Shown here: positions 32,756 through 42,767 of the stretch, one piece after another | Layout: every line of letters begins with the position of its first letter | How positions within the stretch are numbered: the first letter of the stretch is position 1 | Assembly: GCA_023091665.1 (NCBI GenBank) | Contig: JALJCQ010000017.1 | Location: forward strand, 1,302,001 to 1,366,000 | Direction of reading: 5' to 3' | From: Pythium myriotylum | Lineage: Eukaryota; Oomycota; Peronosporomycetes; Pythiales; Pythiaceae | Length of the DNA: 64,000 nt | Position numbers and translations under genes: made by a program | The notes under the pieces: generated by a model | What the model saw: only the letters and a program-made list of their open reading frames with translations | Told to the model about the DNA's origin: nothing | The model's database searches: none

Positions 32756-33214
32756 CTATCCTGCTTGATTCTTGAGAACCTGGAATACTTTTTTCTTAAT
32801 CCACTCTTTTCCGCACGGCAAATATGTTTTCGTTTCGAGATCAAGCCTGTGGTCCACAGCAACAGCACGCCGTCAGTCCACTCAATTCGATCCTGGAGTA
32901 GTTTGCGTCGAACGTACACGAGCGCACTGAGATCCGTGAGCGAGTCGATGTAGTTGTACAGATCCTGGATGTCGTACGTGATATTCTTGACATTCGGGTT
33001 GAGCTGCTTGAGCTTGGCCTCGTACATCTTGACGACGCCGTCCATGCCGGCGTTCACCGACTCGAAGTCGAGGTAAGTGCGCGAGTTCGGGTCGCGCGTG
33101 TACTGCACGAGCAGGATCGTGTGCTTGGCTTGCCGGAACTCAGTCTAGCCACTCGTCTCTGTCAGTTCTCTGCGTTCTCGTGCCCGCACGGCGCTCGCGC
33201 CCGAAGCTCACCAT
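32756..33214 (-). CDS. ERH: Enhancer of rudimentary homolog (ERH)
   Basis: Small conserved nuclear factor in RNA processing and gene silencing. Three exons: 33214-33212 (only the ATG), 33138-32918 and 32846-32756, total 315 bases, 104 residues, the same length as human ERH. Landmarks: HTILLVQYTRDPNSRTYLDF, then ESVNAGMDGVVKMYEAKLK, ITYDIQDLYNYIDSLTDLSA, and, after the splice, LDLETKTYLPCGKEWIKKK. The donor after ATG is GTGAGC. The acceptor at 33140-33139 gives M-FRQAKHTILL; an alternative acceptor 15 bases further would give M-HTILL. Both keep the frame. Confidence 0.92.
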
Positions 33215-33555
33215 GGTTCCTGCCGTCTTCCTTTCTCCAGACCAAGTGACTTGCTTCTGTGGAAGTGTGCGTGTCCGCATTATTTTGTCATTGGCGACAA
33301 ATCTGGTGTAGTCCACATGGATTTCTCGCGAGGTTTTGAGGTCTTTTCCCCATTGCGTCGCTTGGTGGAAGCATCGATGATGTTGAAGCCCCTCCGTGAG
33401 TGCTGAGTGGTAACTCGTCGTCTCCCCGACACTTGCAGCGGAGAGCGCTCGAACGTTGCCAGTTCAAATAGACTGAGGCTACGTGCAGAAATCAGACATC
33501 AAAGTCTGTGGCCGACGTCGAATTCCCAGCAGAGAGAGAAAAGAAGCCGAGCACG
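33215..33555. promoter_or_regulatory. Divergent region ERH / IFT52
   Basis: 341 bases between divergent genes, presumably holding both promoters. No clear motif is seen. An open frame just upstream of IFT52 begins with GTG, not ATG. Confidence 0.35.
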
Positions 33556-35154
33556 ATGGACAGCGAGGAGCTCCGCGCCAGCCGAAAGAACGGCTCATTA
33601 GGCGAGCAGACGGACAAACCCATCGTCGTCCTCTTTGATGCTTCCAAGAAAGAAGCGTTCTACCCCACGAGTGGGATGAAGAAGTTAGCTCGAAAGCTCA
33701 AGGCATTCGCGAAGATCGACATCAACAAGGACGATCTGTCGAAAGACCGGATAAAGGAGGCAAGCCTGATCGTTTTTGCGGGTGTCCGAGAGCGCTTCAG
33801 CTCGTCAGAATTTGCTACGCTTAAAGGATTCATGCAAAGCGGCGGGAGCGTGCTGTTCATGCTTGGAGAAGGTGGCGAACAGGCTTACGATACGAATTTG
33901 AATGGCTGGCTGAAAGAGTAAGTATGTCTAACACTATCACCCAAGCCCTCCTGACTAATTGTTTTGCAGCTACGGGATATTCGTCAATTCAGATGCCGTG
34001 ATCCGAACCGTATACCACAAGTACCATCACCCGAAAGAGGTTCTCATCTCTAATGGGGTTGTGAACCGAGAGATTGCACGCATGGTCGGCGAACTGTCTG
34101 GAAGAAAGGAGCCCATGCAACGAGATTTACTCCACACAGACAAAGGACATCAGGGAGAAAAGGATCAGAAAGGACTTACATTCGTGTATCCTTACGGGTC
34201 AACTTTGAACGTGAAACCGCCGTCAGCACCGATCCTGTCCACAGGTTTCATATCCTTCCCCGTCAATCGCCCAGTTGCTGCGGTGTGGCAAGAAGGCGGT
34301 GTGTCGGCACCTTCATCCAAAGCTGGTCGGCTGGCAGTGTTTGGCTCAGCTCAGTGGCTCACTGATGAGTGGATTGACAAGGAAGAGAACAACAAGCTTC
34401 AAGAAATCATCTTTCGTTGGCTTCTTAAGGAGAAAGGAGTCCAATGGAATGCTGATGACGCCAAGGACCCGGACCTTGCAGAACCCACTCGCCTCCCTGA
34501 CACACAGGCGCTCAGTGAGCGACTACGATCGTGCATGCAAGAGAGCGAGGAACTTCCCAAAGATTTTACACGACTCTTCGATGGCGAGCTTTTCAAGTTC
34601 GATACATCACTTATCCCGGAGGCTGTATCCATGTACAAAGAACTCGGTATCAAGCATGAACCACTTACACTTATCCCGCCTCAAGTAAGTCCATCGATGG
34701 CTTCTTCGTCTGCAGTGGCTTTCTGACCATTTCTTTCGTGCAGTTTGAGCAACCGTTACCTCCACTGAAACCGGCGGTCTTCCCACCGACGCTACGAGAG
34801 CCACCCCCTCCTGCATTGGATCAATTCGATCTGGATGAACACTTCGCTAGCGAGTCGCTTCGGCTGGCACAACTTACGAATAAGTGCTCAGACGACGATT
34901 TGGAGTACTATGTCAAAGAAAGCGCAGATATCCTCGGCATACTGCCCAAGCTTGACTCGGAGAAGCAGGACGCCAAGCACATCCTGGAGTTTATTTTTCA
35001 CAAGATTGTCAATTTCAAAAAGCTCAACCAAGACGGGCCTGGTTCTGGGTCATTAGGGAATGGTAACATACCACAGCTAGGAACTTCACCCTTGAAGGTC
35101 GATCGTGGCGACCGATTTGACTACGACAACGACTCCAAGGTGTCAACACCTTGA
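33556..35154 (+). CDS. IFT52: Intraflagellar transport protein IFT52
   Basis: Core subunit of the IFT-B complex that builds flagella. Exons are 33556-33917, 33970-34684 and 34744-35154 (52- and 59-base introns), 495 residues. N-terminal GIFT domain: IVVLFDASKKEAFYPTSGMK, then KIDINKDDLSKDRI, SGGSVLFMLGEGGE. The first splice forms LKDYGIFVNSDAVIRTVYHKY, where family members have NYGI.VN.D.VVRT.Y.KY. Later AVFGSAQWLTDEWIDKEEN and the C-terminal helical part (ELFKFDTSLIPEAVSMYKEL) are also typical. Presence of IFT52 indicates a flagellated life stage. Confidence 0.95.
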
Positions 35155-35188
35155 TCGTAATCGAATACATTCGTACATGTTTTCAGCT

Positions 35189-35676
35189 CTATTTCTGACT
35201 AAATTGGCCCTTTTGATACATTGTGCTCTCCCTTCCCAACGAATATCCCCGTGCTGCTGACAGCTCCGAAGACGCTTCATTGCGTACATGTCGAAGATGT
35301 TCGTGGCTACTCTCCTGGAGATGCTTCTTGGTCGTCATCAAGATATCTCCAAACTGTTTCGTCACGTCTTCGAGTTGGGCTTGCAGACGGACACGCTCCG
35401 TCTTGCGTTGATCAAGCCGTCTCACCATTGGATCATACCTCGCCATGATATTTTCGACTTCTTTATTGATGTGCCTGATCTCGTTCTCATAATGCTCTAT
35501 TGCTGCCAAACAGTTGTGTTGACGTTGCTTTACTCTAGCCACGAGTTTGTCAAGCTCAACAATCTAGTTTAAACGAAGAAAGTTTAAACGTTGTGAGGCA
35601 AAAGAAAGCTTCATTCCCATACTCGTAATTGCGCGAGCATTGAGACATCTCCTTTCTCGTCTCGTTGTCTCTCCAT
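35189..35676 (-). CDS. Short coiled-coil protein, family not recognised
   Basis: Exons are 35676-35623 and 35563-35189 (59-base intron), 142 residues. Start MERQRDEKGDVSMLAQLR joins IVELDKLVARVKQRQHNCL; the rest is one continuous coiled coil (EIRHINKEVENIMARY, VRRLDQRKTERVRLQAQLED) with a short polar tail. It converges with IFT52 (34 bases between stops). Its neighbour and coiled-coil nature would fit a flagellar protein, but this is only a guess. The true N-terminus could lie further upstream. Confidence 0.6.
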
Positions 35677-36130
35677 GAGTGTTACACGTGAAGGCTAGAT
35701 CCATCCGCGACTTGTCAGAGAGCAATAGCAGTTCAAACATTCTCGATTCGCATACGTACGCTCATTGCGCCGTTCTCGCCCACGGATGTACTCATGTCTT
35801 CTGCGTACGCTACTTGCGTATGGAACTAAGTCGATGATCTCTTGTTTAATGTCTATCGATGCTAGCACTGTGACTGGAAATAGCATGTCACCAATCGTGA
35901 AGTGGTTCACACTAAAAGCAGAGCAACGCCTTACAGGTCTAGATGGAAAGCTTTCGAACGTGAGGCATGTATTGCAGATCATCCCGTCAACTCTGGGCGA
36001 ATAAGTTGGTGGGCAGGTACTTCTCGCTCCCAACACGCTCTACTTCACTCTGAAGAGAAGCTGTAACACTTCAACCTGTCGTCGATCGCCTTGACAATAC
36101 TCTCCGTGATGATGGGTGCATGCGGATTGT
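35677..36130. other. Intergenic region with an unexplained minus-strand open frame
   Basis: 454 bases. A minus-strand frame (36036-35695) includes a hydrophobic/charged stretch (FTIGDMLFPVTVLASIDIKQ, then EIIDLVPYASSVRRRHEYI) that looks protein-like but has no recognisable family, and I could not splice it convincingly to the coiled-coil gene. Confidence 0.3.
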
Positions 36131-36635
36131 CTATCCGTACTGCAGACGGAAGAGGTCGTTATGGATGTAGAACGAGCCCTCCTGGTGCGCGACGAGTTGG
36201 AAAACTTGCGTGAACTGGAGAGGCGGGTTGTCATCAATCTGCAGTGCGAATACGCTGGTCAATTCGCGCGTTTATTATATGGATCCAACGCATACGGGTT
36301 GTCTCTCTCACCTTCAGCTTGCCCGAAACAAAGATGATCATGGCCGAGTTGGACGTTGACGGCTGGACGTCCATGGTCGAAGTCTGGTGCTGCACCTGCG
36401 GAAGCTGGCCGAGCTTTTCCATGATCGCCTGCTGGCCGCTGAGCATGGCGCCTTCCCACGACATGGTCGAGACGGGTTGCTGTAAGTCATTCACGCTCGT
36501 CGTTAGCGATTGATCTCCTCAGCAGGCCCCTGACCACGCAAGACGCACGTAGAGGTTCGCCAGTTGCGCGCGGTTCGTATCGAACGTCGTGTAGTAGTGC
36601 TTGACGAACGCCTCGGCGATCTCCTGAGCCGACAT
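36131..36635 (-). CDS. NUTF2: Nuclear transport factor 2 (NTF2)
   Basis: Imports Ran-GDP into the nucleus. Exons are 36635-36549, 36479-36312 and 36238-36131 (69- and 73-base introns), 120 residues (human 127). It begins MSAQEIAEAFVKHYYTTFDT, then ANLYQPVSTMSWEGAMLSG, GQQAIMEKLGQLP, then VQHQTSTMDVQPS. The final exon has QVFQLVAHQEGSFYIHNDLF and ends RLQYG, typical NTF2 features. Every splice site is GT-AG and every phase fits. Confidence 0.95.
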
Positions 36636-36861
36636 GGTGGCGAATTCCCTTCCTTCTTGCCGGGGGCCGACTCCTCCTTTCCCCCTCCGTCGATGAACTG
36701 GAAGTGAATCGGGAAAATTCGTGGGCGGGAAGGAAATCCCGACAAAGCGAACCACAGTGTTTTGAATAAACGATATCTGATGCACCGCATTCTGTGAAAA
36801 GTGGAGAAGTAATTCTACGAATAGACAAGTGCATGCGATTTTATCACCATACTAGCCTCTC

Positions 36862-37749
36862 TCAGAACATCAAACGCTGCTCCAGCTCGGCTGTTTCGCC
36901 GAGGGCTGACGCGAAGGGCGTCATGGTGCTCGCACGTTCTTGCTGCTCTCGCAGGAAGTGGTGGAAGAGTGAGAGTACCTCTTCTGATTTGGGGATCACG
37001 TGGCCTTGGATATGAACAGACGTCATCACTTGGTTCTCGTTTCGCTGCGAGTCGCGATGATCAAACAAGTTAGACGGGAAGTGCGGTCCTCCTTGAAGAC
37101 GCCTACGACTAACCTGAGCTTCTGTGAACGTATCCACCACTTTCTGGGACCGAATGGCCGAGATGACGTGGTCATTTGAGCCGAACATGTGAAGAGAGGC
37201 AACGTCAGGGAGAATGCCGGAGCTGACACCGTATTGATCAGGCCCGAGGTAGCTGCCAATCAGAATCGCTAACTGGGGGCTCCAACGAAGCTCACGACGC
37301 GCCTGTTCTGTGCACATCCATGTCGCCAAGCTAGCGCCTTGCGAGAAGCCCATAACGCCGTCGATGTCGCCCAGCTCCCTCAGTTTGCCGTGGAGGAAAT
37401 CCATCAATACCTCTCGGTCATCATCGAGCTGGGTGTCGCTGACATGGAGGGACCCGGATGCAGGGCGCCACCACGATCGAAACTCTTCATGCCTCTTTGT
37501 ACACCGCACTTGACGTTGTTGGCTGGATTTGGTCTCCTCTTCGGCTGCTTTCTTGCTGGGGGGCTGGCGTTGGGATATGATCTTGGGCACGACCGTGAAA
37601 GGCCCATCAATGTAAATGAACTCTACCAAGTGGTCTTGCCCGCGACGAAGGTGAGCGGTCTTGCTAGCAAATACGCCGCCGTTCTGGTACATGCCATGGA
37701 GACACAGCACGCGCAAACGCCGCGAATGGCGCACGGAGATCGCCACCAT
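36862..37749 (-). CDS. FSH1: FSH1-type serine hydrolase (OVCA2/DUF341 family)
   Basis: 295 residues in one exon. AB-hydrolase with the family start RVLCLHGMYQNGGVFASKT, FIYIDGPF, the nucleophile motif GFSQGA (Ser), the acid in MFGSNDHVIS and the base in IQGHVIPKS. FSH1 family members act on unknown small esters or thioesters in the cytosol. An inserted Lys/Arg/Gln-rich loop (about residues 63-88) is longer than usual. The upstream region carries the 152-base tandem repeat. Confidence 0.88.
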   Translation of the reverse strand: MVAISVRHSRRLRVLCLHGMYQNGGVFASKTAHLRRGQDHLVEFIYIDGPFTVVPKIISQRQPPSKKAAEEETKSSQQRQVRCTKRHEEFRSWWRPASGSLHVSDTQLDDDREVLMDFLHGKLRELGDIDGVMGFSQGASLATWMCTEQARRELRWSPQLAILIGSYLGPDQYGVSSGILPDVASLHMFGSNDHVISAIRSQKVVDTFTEAQVSRRRLQGGPHFPSNLFDHRDSQRNENQVMTSVHIQGHVIPKSEEVLSLFHHFLREQQERASTMTPFASALGETAELEQRLMF

Positions 37750-37774
37750 GGTCTCCGCTGAAGTGGGCAGCTAC

Positions 37775-38081
37775 ACGAGCCTGTGCGCCACCTCAAGCGG
37801 CTTCCCAGTCTGTCCACTCTCAGCGGTGCTAGCTGTCGCACCTCTCGGCTCCTCCGCTTGTCTAGCTCCTCGTTGGGTGGTGCTTCCGAGGTCCGGCAAT
37901 GATGAGTCTGCACGGCACGCAACCCCACGAGTCTGAGCGCCGCCTCGAGCGGCTTCCCGCGAACGCTCTGTCCACTCTCAGCGGTGCTTGCTGTCGCACC
38001 TCTCGGCTCCTTCTTCCGCTCGTCTAGCTCGTCGCTAAGTGGTGCTTCTGAGGTCCGACAGAGATGAGTCTGTCCGGCACG
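37775..38081. repeat. Two direct tandem copies of a 152-base unit
   Basis: Copy 1 starts at 37775 (ACGAGCCTG...) and copy 2 at 37927 (ACGAGTCTG...), period 152. Blocks such as TGTCCACTCTCAGCGGTGCT and TGTCGCACCTCTCGGCTCCT recur in order, with scattered substitutions and small indels. On the minus strand a frame (38153-37623) passes through both copies and repeats CRTSEAP followed by ELD. No family is recognised. Confidence 0.85.
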
Positions 38082-38211
38082 TTTCCACGACGGGTTTCGC
38101 CCAACGAAACTAGACATACTGAGATATGATAAACACAGCAAATAATGGACCATGGAGGTCTAAATTCTGACGTAGTGAACCCATGACGAACCGGCTCACA
38201 CGATGTCGTCA

Positions 38212-41116
38212 CTACCGCGGCAGTCCACTCGCATCACCCGCGACGTTCTGCATTCCCTTGTTGCTCAGCGCCCGCTTGACTTGCTCCGTTCGACTCACCG
38301 TTCGTCTCAGCTGGCGGAAAAATCCAACAGGCGGAGCGCTGGAGAGGGGATAGATCTCGTCAGAGTCGATGTTTTTGGCAAGCTTGAAGCATCGTGTGCA
38401 GTGCTCTTCTTCCAGTTCTCGGCGAGTCACGATGCCACGTACATTATTGTGTCGGTTAACAACGACGAGATGGCGAAGCCCTGCACTGCGGAACAGACGA
38501 TATGCTCGCATGAAAGGGGCTTCTTCTTGAATCAGGTACGGTGTCTGGTTGATGTACGGCGTCAAATCCACCCAGAGTGCTCGGTCTTCTTCAGCAAGGG
38601 TATATACACTGCCCAGTTCAGAGTTGTCGATAGGTTCTGGCTCCGTACCAGCGAACGGGATAGGTGTCGGATAACGGGGATAATGTGCCTCCATATCTCG
38701 GTAAGAGAGGCAGTAGGTGTCTACAGATTCATCGTTTTCGACGTCAAGCAATTTATCTTCGGCGCGAGGAGTTTCGTCAGCAGTGAACGTTGACGTGGAT
38801 GAGAACGAAGTTGAACGATTCGGGCTCTTTTTTGATCGACTTGAACTCTCTGGCACATAAGCCGTTGGGTGTGGGCGACGACTAAATGGCTTTGGTTTCG
38901 TCTCCATCAGATCTCGATGACTGAGTAAGACGTTGAGTTGTTTTCTCATTATGATCCCAGCAAAGAACTTGTTTCCAAACGTCGGGTCTTCAACAATGAC
39001 TGGGAACGCATTGTGCTTGGTACTGACAAGTAGATCAAAAATCACACCAGCGCGTTCGACAGTTCGGAGGGTCTTGGGGTTCGGTGTCATGATGTGCTTT
39101 ACCCGCAAGAACGAACCACGCAACGACGGCATCCAATCGAGAAACGGCGCGCGACGAAGATGGATATGGATGTCGTAGATACCTTCATTGAAGTAGTTCC
39201 CGACCCATCGAGCGAAGAACAACACCAGAATTAATGGTAAACCGTACTCGATGTTGCCAGTACACTCGAGGATTATGACTGTTAACGAGATCGTCATTCG
39301 AGTAACTCCACCGAGCATAGCTGCACTGCCGATAAGCCCGTATGTTCGAGGGTCAACCGTTTTTGCATGACCCATCGTGGTGAAGTAGTTGATAACACGA
39401 GTCCACAGACGCCCGTACGCAGCACCGATCAGAAGACTCGGAACGAAGAGCCCACTAGGAACTTTCAACCCGTACGTAATGCACGCTAGTAGCGACATCA
39501 CAACCCAGAACACGACCAGGTTTCGCACGTCGAAGCTGTTGGCTGGGGCGTGGAAGAGATGCTTGATAGCAACTTCTCCGCTGGCAAGCATTAATGAAGC
39601 CAGGTCGTTGTATTGGCCGTCTGCACAATAGAACTGCAGCAAGTCTTTCTTGTATGGATACTCGGCAGTGTCGTCCGCACGAAAACAGTCGACACCTGGA
39701 ATGCCGAGGTCTGTACAGCTTTCACAAATACACGCCGTTCCATTGCGGCGTAAGGTTTCCATCGCGAATGAGAAGACTTTGTTCTTGGACGTTCCTGGCT
39801 GCATTAGATGAGTCAAGTCTTCCTTGATAGATGGAACCGGGTGGCACTTGCCCAGCAGAAATGGAACCGAAAATGCGACGGTGGAGACGAGAACAGACAC
39901 GAGAAGCGCTTCAACCCAGGCGACGCCACGACTTCGAACCCAACGCGACCTCAACAAGGCTAGCTTCGTGTTTAGCCCATTGAACAATGCACCTTGCAGA
40001 CCACCGCCAATTCCCATCAAAATGAAGAGAGGAACTTCCCACACTTGATATGAAGTCGAGGCAAATGGACCGAACGTAAATGTGCCCGTATGGCTACCAA
40101 GAGTTCCCCAAGACAGATTATCGTTCATGCCTGACAAGAAGAATGCCAAAGTGAAGGTTCCGGCCATCGCGCAAAATGAGGTACGCCATGTCAGCGTCTG
40201 GTTCCAAAACGATGCACCTTCTTCTAACACAAACAGCACGCCACCGATCGGTGCACCGAACGCCGTGGCAACGCCAGCAGCCGCACCGCATGCGACAAAA
40301 TCTCGCTTTTCTCGATCATTTCGAAAACCGGCGAAGTATGTGAAACTGTGATGCGCACGCGAACGTTCAGATCAATGAAGAAAGCGCATATCGATGTATA
40401 AAGCAAAGCACCTCGTATCGTAGCTGAATGTTGATGACTTTCCCTGAGAAAGTCCTGCCGCAACGATTGAACCACTATTCGACATCCTTAGTGAGTAAAA
40501 TTCCATTCACATCTCCAGACGAGCAACCAACCTGTGGATCATCGGCCCCTCTTTGCCAACGGGAAGTCCTCCAGCAACCGAGCAAATCGTACCAATGACT
40601 TTGGTCACGAGAGTGCGCATACGCAGTAAGCGCGGAATCTTCATGCCGTTGAGCGTCGTCTTGACTTCAGAGATACCGGAACCAGCGGCGACCGGCTCGA
40701 AGAAGCAAGTCAAGGTTGCTGCAACACCAACAAGCGCGAGATTGAACGCGATGATAACCCAAAACGTAGTACCAAACAAAACGTGCTTGTTCAGCTCATG
40801 CTGAATGGTCTCCTTGAGTAGATGGAGCTTCAGTGAGTGGAGTAGTGTCGTGCAATAAAGCAAAAATACGGCGACAAGCGAGGTCACGATCCCCACGAGC
40901 AGTGTCAAAAACCACCTCACGTAGACCATGCGGTTCCGCTCCTGCCCATCGCGATAGCGGTAGCCCATGCCTGACTTGTTGACGACGCTTTCAAATAGAT
41001 CTGATTTCCAACATGTTCTCAGTCGCCGACTCCGTCTATCAAGCGTCGGTTCACGTACCATAGTCGAGGCTCTCGAGGTCGTCACCGCGCCAGCTCATGC
41101 CACCGGGTGCGGGCAT
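38212..41116 (-). CDS. CLC chloride channel/exchanger with two CBS domains
   Basis: Membrane protein of 911 residues moving chloride, possibly in exchange for protons. Exons are 41116-41059, 41000-40532, 40486-40412 and 40345-38212 (58-, 45- and 66-base introns). The selectivity motif is GSGIS (residues 126-130) where most CLCs have GSGIP; the gating glutamate is present in GKEGP (168-172). Later GAPIGGVLFVLEEG and the GLKVPSGLFVPSLLIGAAYGR segment (GxFxP) are present. Two CBS domains lie near residues 610-680 and 815-880 with a Ser/Arg-rich linker. The start at 41116 (MPAPGGMSWRGDDLESLDYD) is chosen; an in-frame ATG at 41344 would add 76 residues. Confidence 0.93.
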
Positions 41117-41467
41117 GGTTGCTCTGCGTGCCTCGAAGGGGAAATGCAGCTCAGCAGTCGTCTCGACGCCGTCTGTCGTGGTCGCCGAGCCTCTCGTGCT
41201 GGTTGATGTTGCTTTCCTCCTGATGAAGCGCTGAACGTCTGAAGAGACAAGGATCCACGCAGAAGGCCAAGTTTTGGCCAATGGGAGTTGCTCATTCCAA
41301 GTTGACAGGACCAATCCGTGTAAAGAAGGGAACTGGAGTGTCATCCATGACTTCTGGAAGGATGCCGACTGTATCGATGCTATATCAGAGGCTCAAAGGT
41401 ACGAACTGAGATGAGACGTTGTTGGAACTCGGGCACGCTATGCAAAGGTTGCACACTCTTCGCTGAT
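41117..41467. promoter_or_regulatory. CLC upstream region with two CCAAT boxes
   Basis: 351 bases between the CLC start and the DENR stop, both minus strand. CCAAT at 41278-41282 and 41311-41315 (ATTGG when read in the direction of CLC) lie about 165-200 bases before the CLC start. The frame of CLC stays open through part of it. Confidence 0.4.
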
Positions 41468-42532
41468 CTACTTCTTCTTTTCTTCCGTTACAACGATCTG
41501 GTCTTCCGAGATGCCGAACATTTTTGGCAGAACTTCGAGAAGCTCCGTCACACAATCGCCCTGCAATTGGATCTGTTGCTTGCCCGCGTCGGTGGCCGAG
41601 AGAGAAGAGCTGCAGGCAAACTTCTTCCCCAAGTTCTTCGCCACGTCCTTCATGTTAATTCCTTCAATGTCCTCGAGGCCCGAGATGAAAGTCAGGCGCT
41701 TCTTGCCCTTGCGTGCACTCTTCGACACAGTGACGACGACGTCTTCGAGGCTCATACCTTCGGTCTTCTTCGATTTCTTTTTCTTCACCTGTTTACCGCC
41801 AACCTCGAGAGTCACACCTTCGACGCCTTCAGCGATCTGGCGTTCAGCCTCCAAGTACTCAGCCACGGTTCGGTTGTACTTTTGCAGGTACAGGTTCGGA
41901 TAGTGCTCCGCCAACCACGGCTTCGCCTCCTTGAACATCGGGCCGTATTCACAGTACTCAGCTGGCAACGTGTCGATCGGGCAGTAGACGATGGTTCTCA
42001 TCTTGGGGATACCGTCTTTCTCTTCCTCTTCGTCGTCATTGTCCTCTTCGTCTTGATCATCAGCTTCATCTTCAGCAACGGCCTTCAAGGTCTGCTCTCG
42101 GTCATCATCATCGTCGTCGTCGTCTTCTTCCTCCGAGTCATCCGGTTCTGGCCCGTACTTCTTCACGAGGGCATTGAACAACGCTGCTTCTTTGCCACGA
42201 TACTTGGCCAGCACGGCAGGAACTTCAGCGACCTTGTCCGGGTTGTACTTCGTGTAGAAAGCGAGCAAGCGCGCGTGGTTGAGGTCTTTGATGACCTGCG
42301 ACTCCTGAACAACTGGAGCTGGGGGTGCAGCCGCAGAAGCACTCTTCGCTGCGCTTGCCTTGGGTGACGGTAGCTCCTCATCGGGGCTAGGCTCTGGCCC
42401 GTACTTCTTGACCAGTGACTTGAAGAGCTGGGCCTCCTTTCCGCGGAAACGCTCTAGCACGCCATCGATCTCGTCGATCTTGTCCGCGTTGTACTTCTTG
42501 TAGAAGCGAACGAGGCGAGCGCGGTCGGCCAT
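41468..42532 (-). CDS. DENR: DENR-like translation reinitiation factor with duplicated N-terminal module
   Basis: 354 residues in one exon. The C-terminal two thirds match density-regulated protein: the zinc-binding-like stretch IVYCPIDTLPAEYCEYGPMF, KPWLAEHYPNLYLQKY, a KKKKSKK linker and the SUI1 domain (about residues 255-335: VTVSKSARKGKKRLTFISGL, then DVAKNLGKKFACSSSLS, IQLQGD). DENR with MCT-1 recycles 40S subunits. The N-terminus is unusual: two copies of a 44-residue helical module (residues 5-48 and 87-130, each ending in FRGKEAQLFKSLVKKYGPEP or its variant) and an acidic run (DDDDDDDD). The start is at 42532, although the frame is open to 42697. Confidence 0.9.
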   Translation of the reverse strand: MADRARLVRFYKKYNADKIDEIDGVLERFRGKEAQLFKSLVKKYGPEPSPDEELPSPKASAAKSASAAAPPAPVVQESQVIKDLNHARLLAFYTKYNPDKVAEVPAVLAKYRGKEAALFNALVKKYGPEPDDSEEEDDDDDDDDREQTLKAVAEDEADDQDEEDNDDEEEEKDGIPKMRTIVYCPIDTLPAEYCEYGPMFKEAKPWLAEHYPNLYLQKYNRTVAEYLEAERQIAEGVEGVTLEVGGKQVKKKKSKKTEGMSLEDVVVTVSKSARKGKKRLTFISGLEDIEGINMKDVAKNLGKKFACSSSLSATDAGKQQIQLQGDCVTELLEVLPKMFGISEDQIVVTEEKKK

Positions 42533-42767
42533 GGTGTGGAGTCGTGCAGGTTGGCTTCCACTCACCAAGCCACCAGACCTCGTTAACCCGCCAAAATCAA
42601 TGTCATCATCAAATAGTAGAGGTAGTATCTTTATATCAAGCTTGATTGGATGAATATATTGTTCATGGAGTTCCATGGTTGGTCGAAATATTTTCATAGC
42701 TCGCCAAGCTCAAGGTGCCACAACAGGCAGAGGGCGCGAAGTATAGTGCGACTCCCGAAACGCGAGC

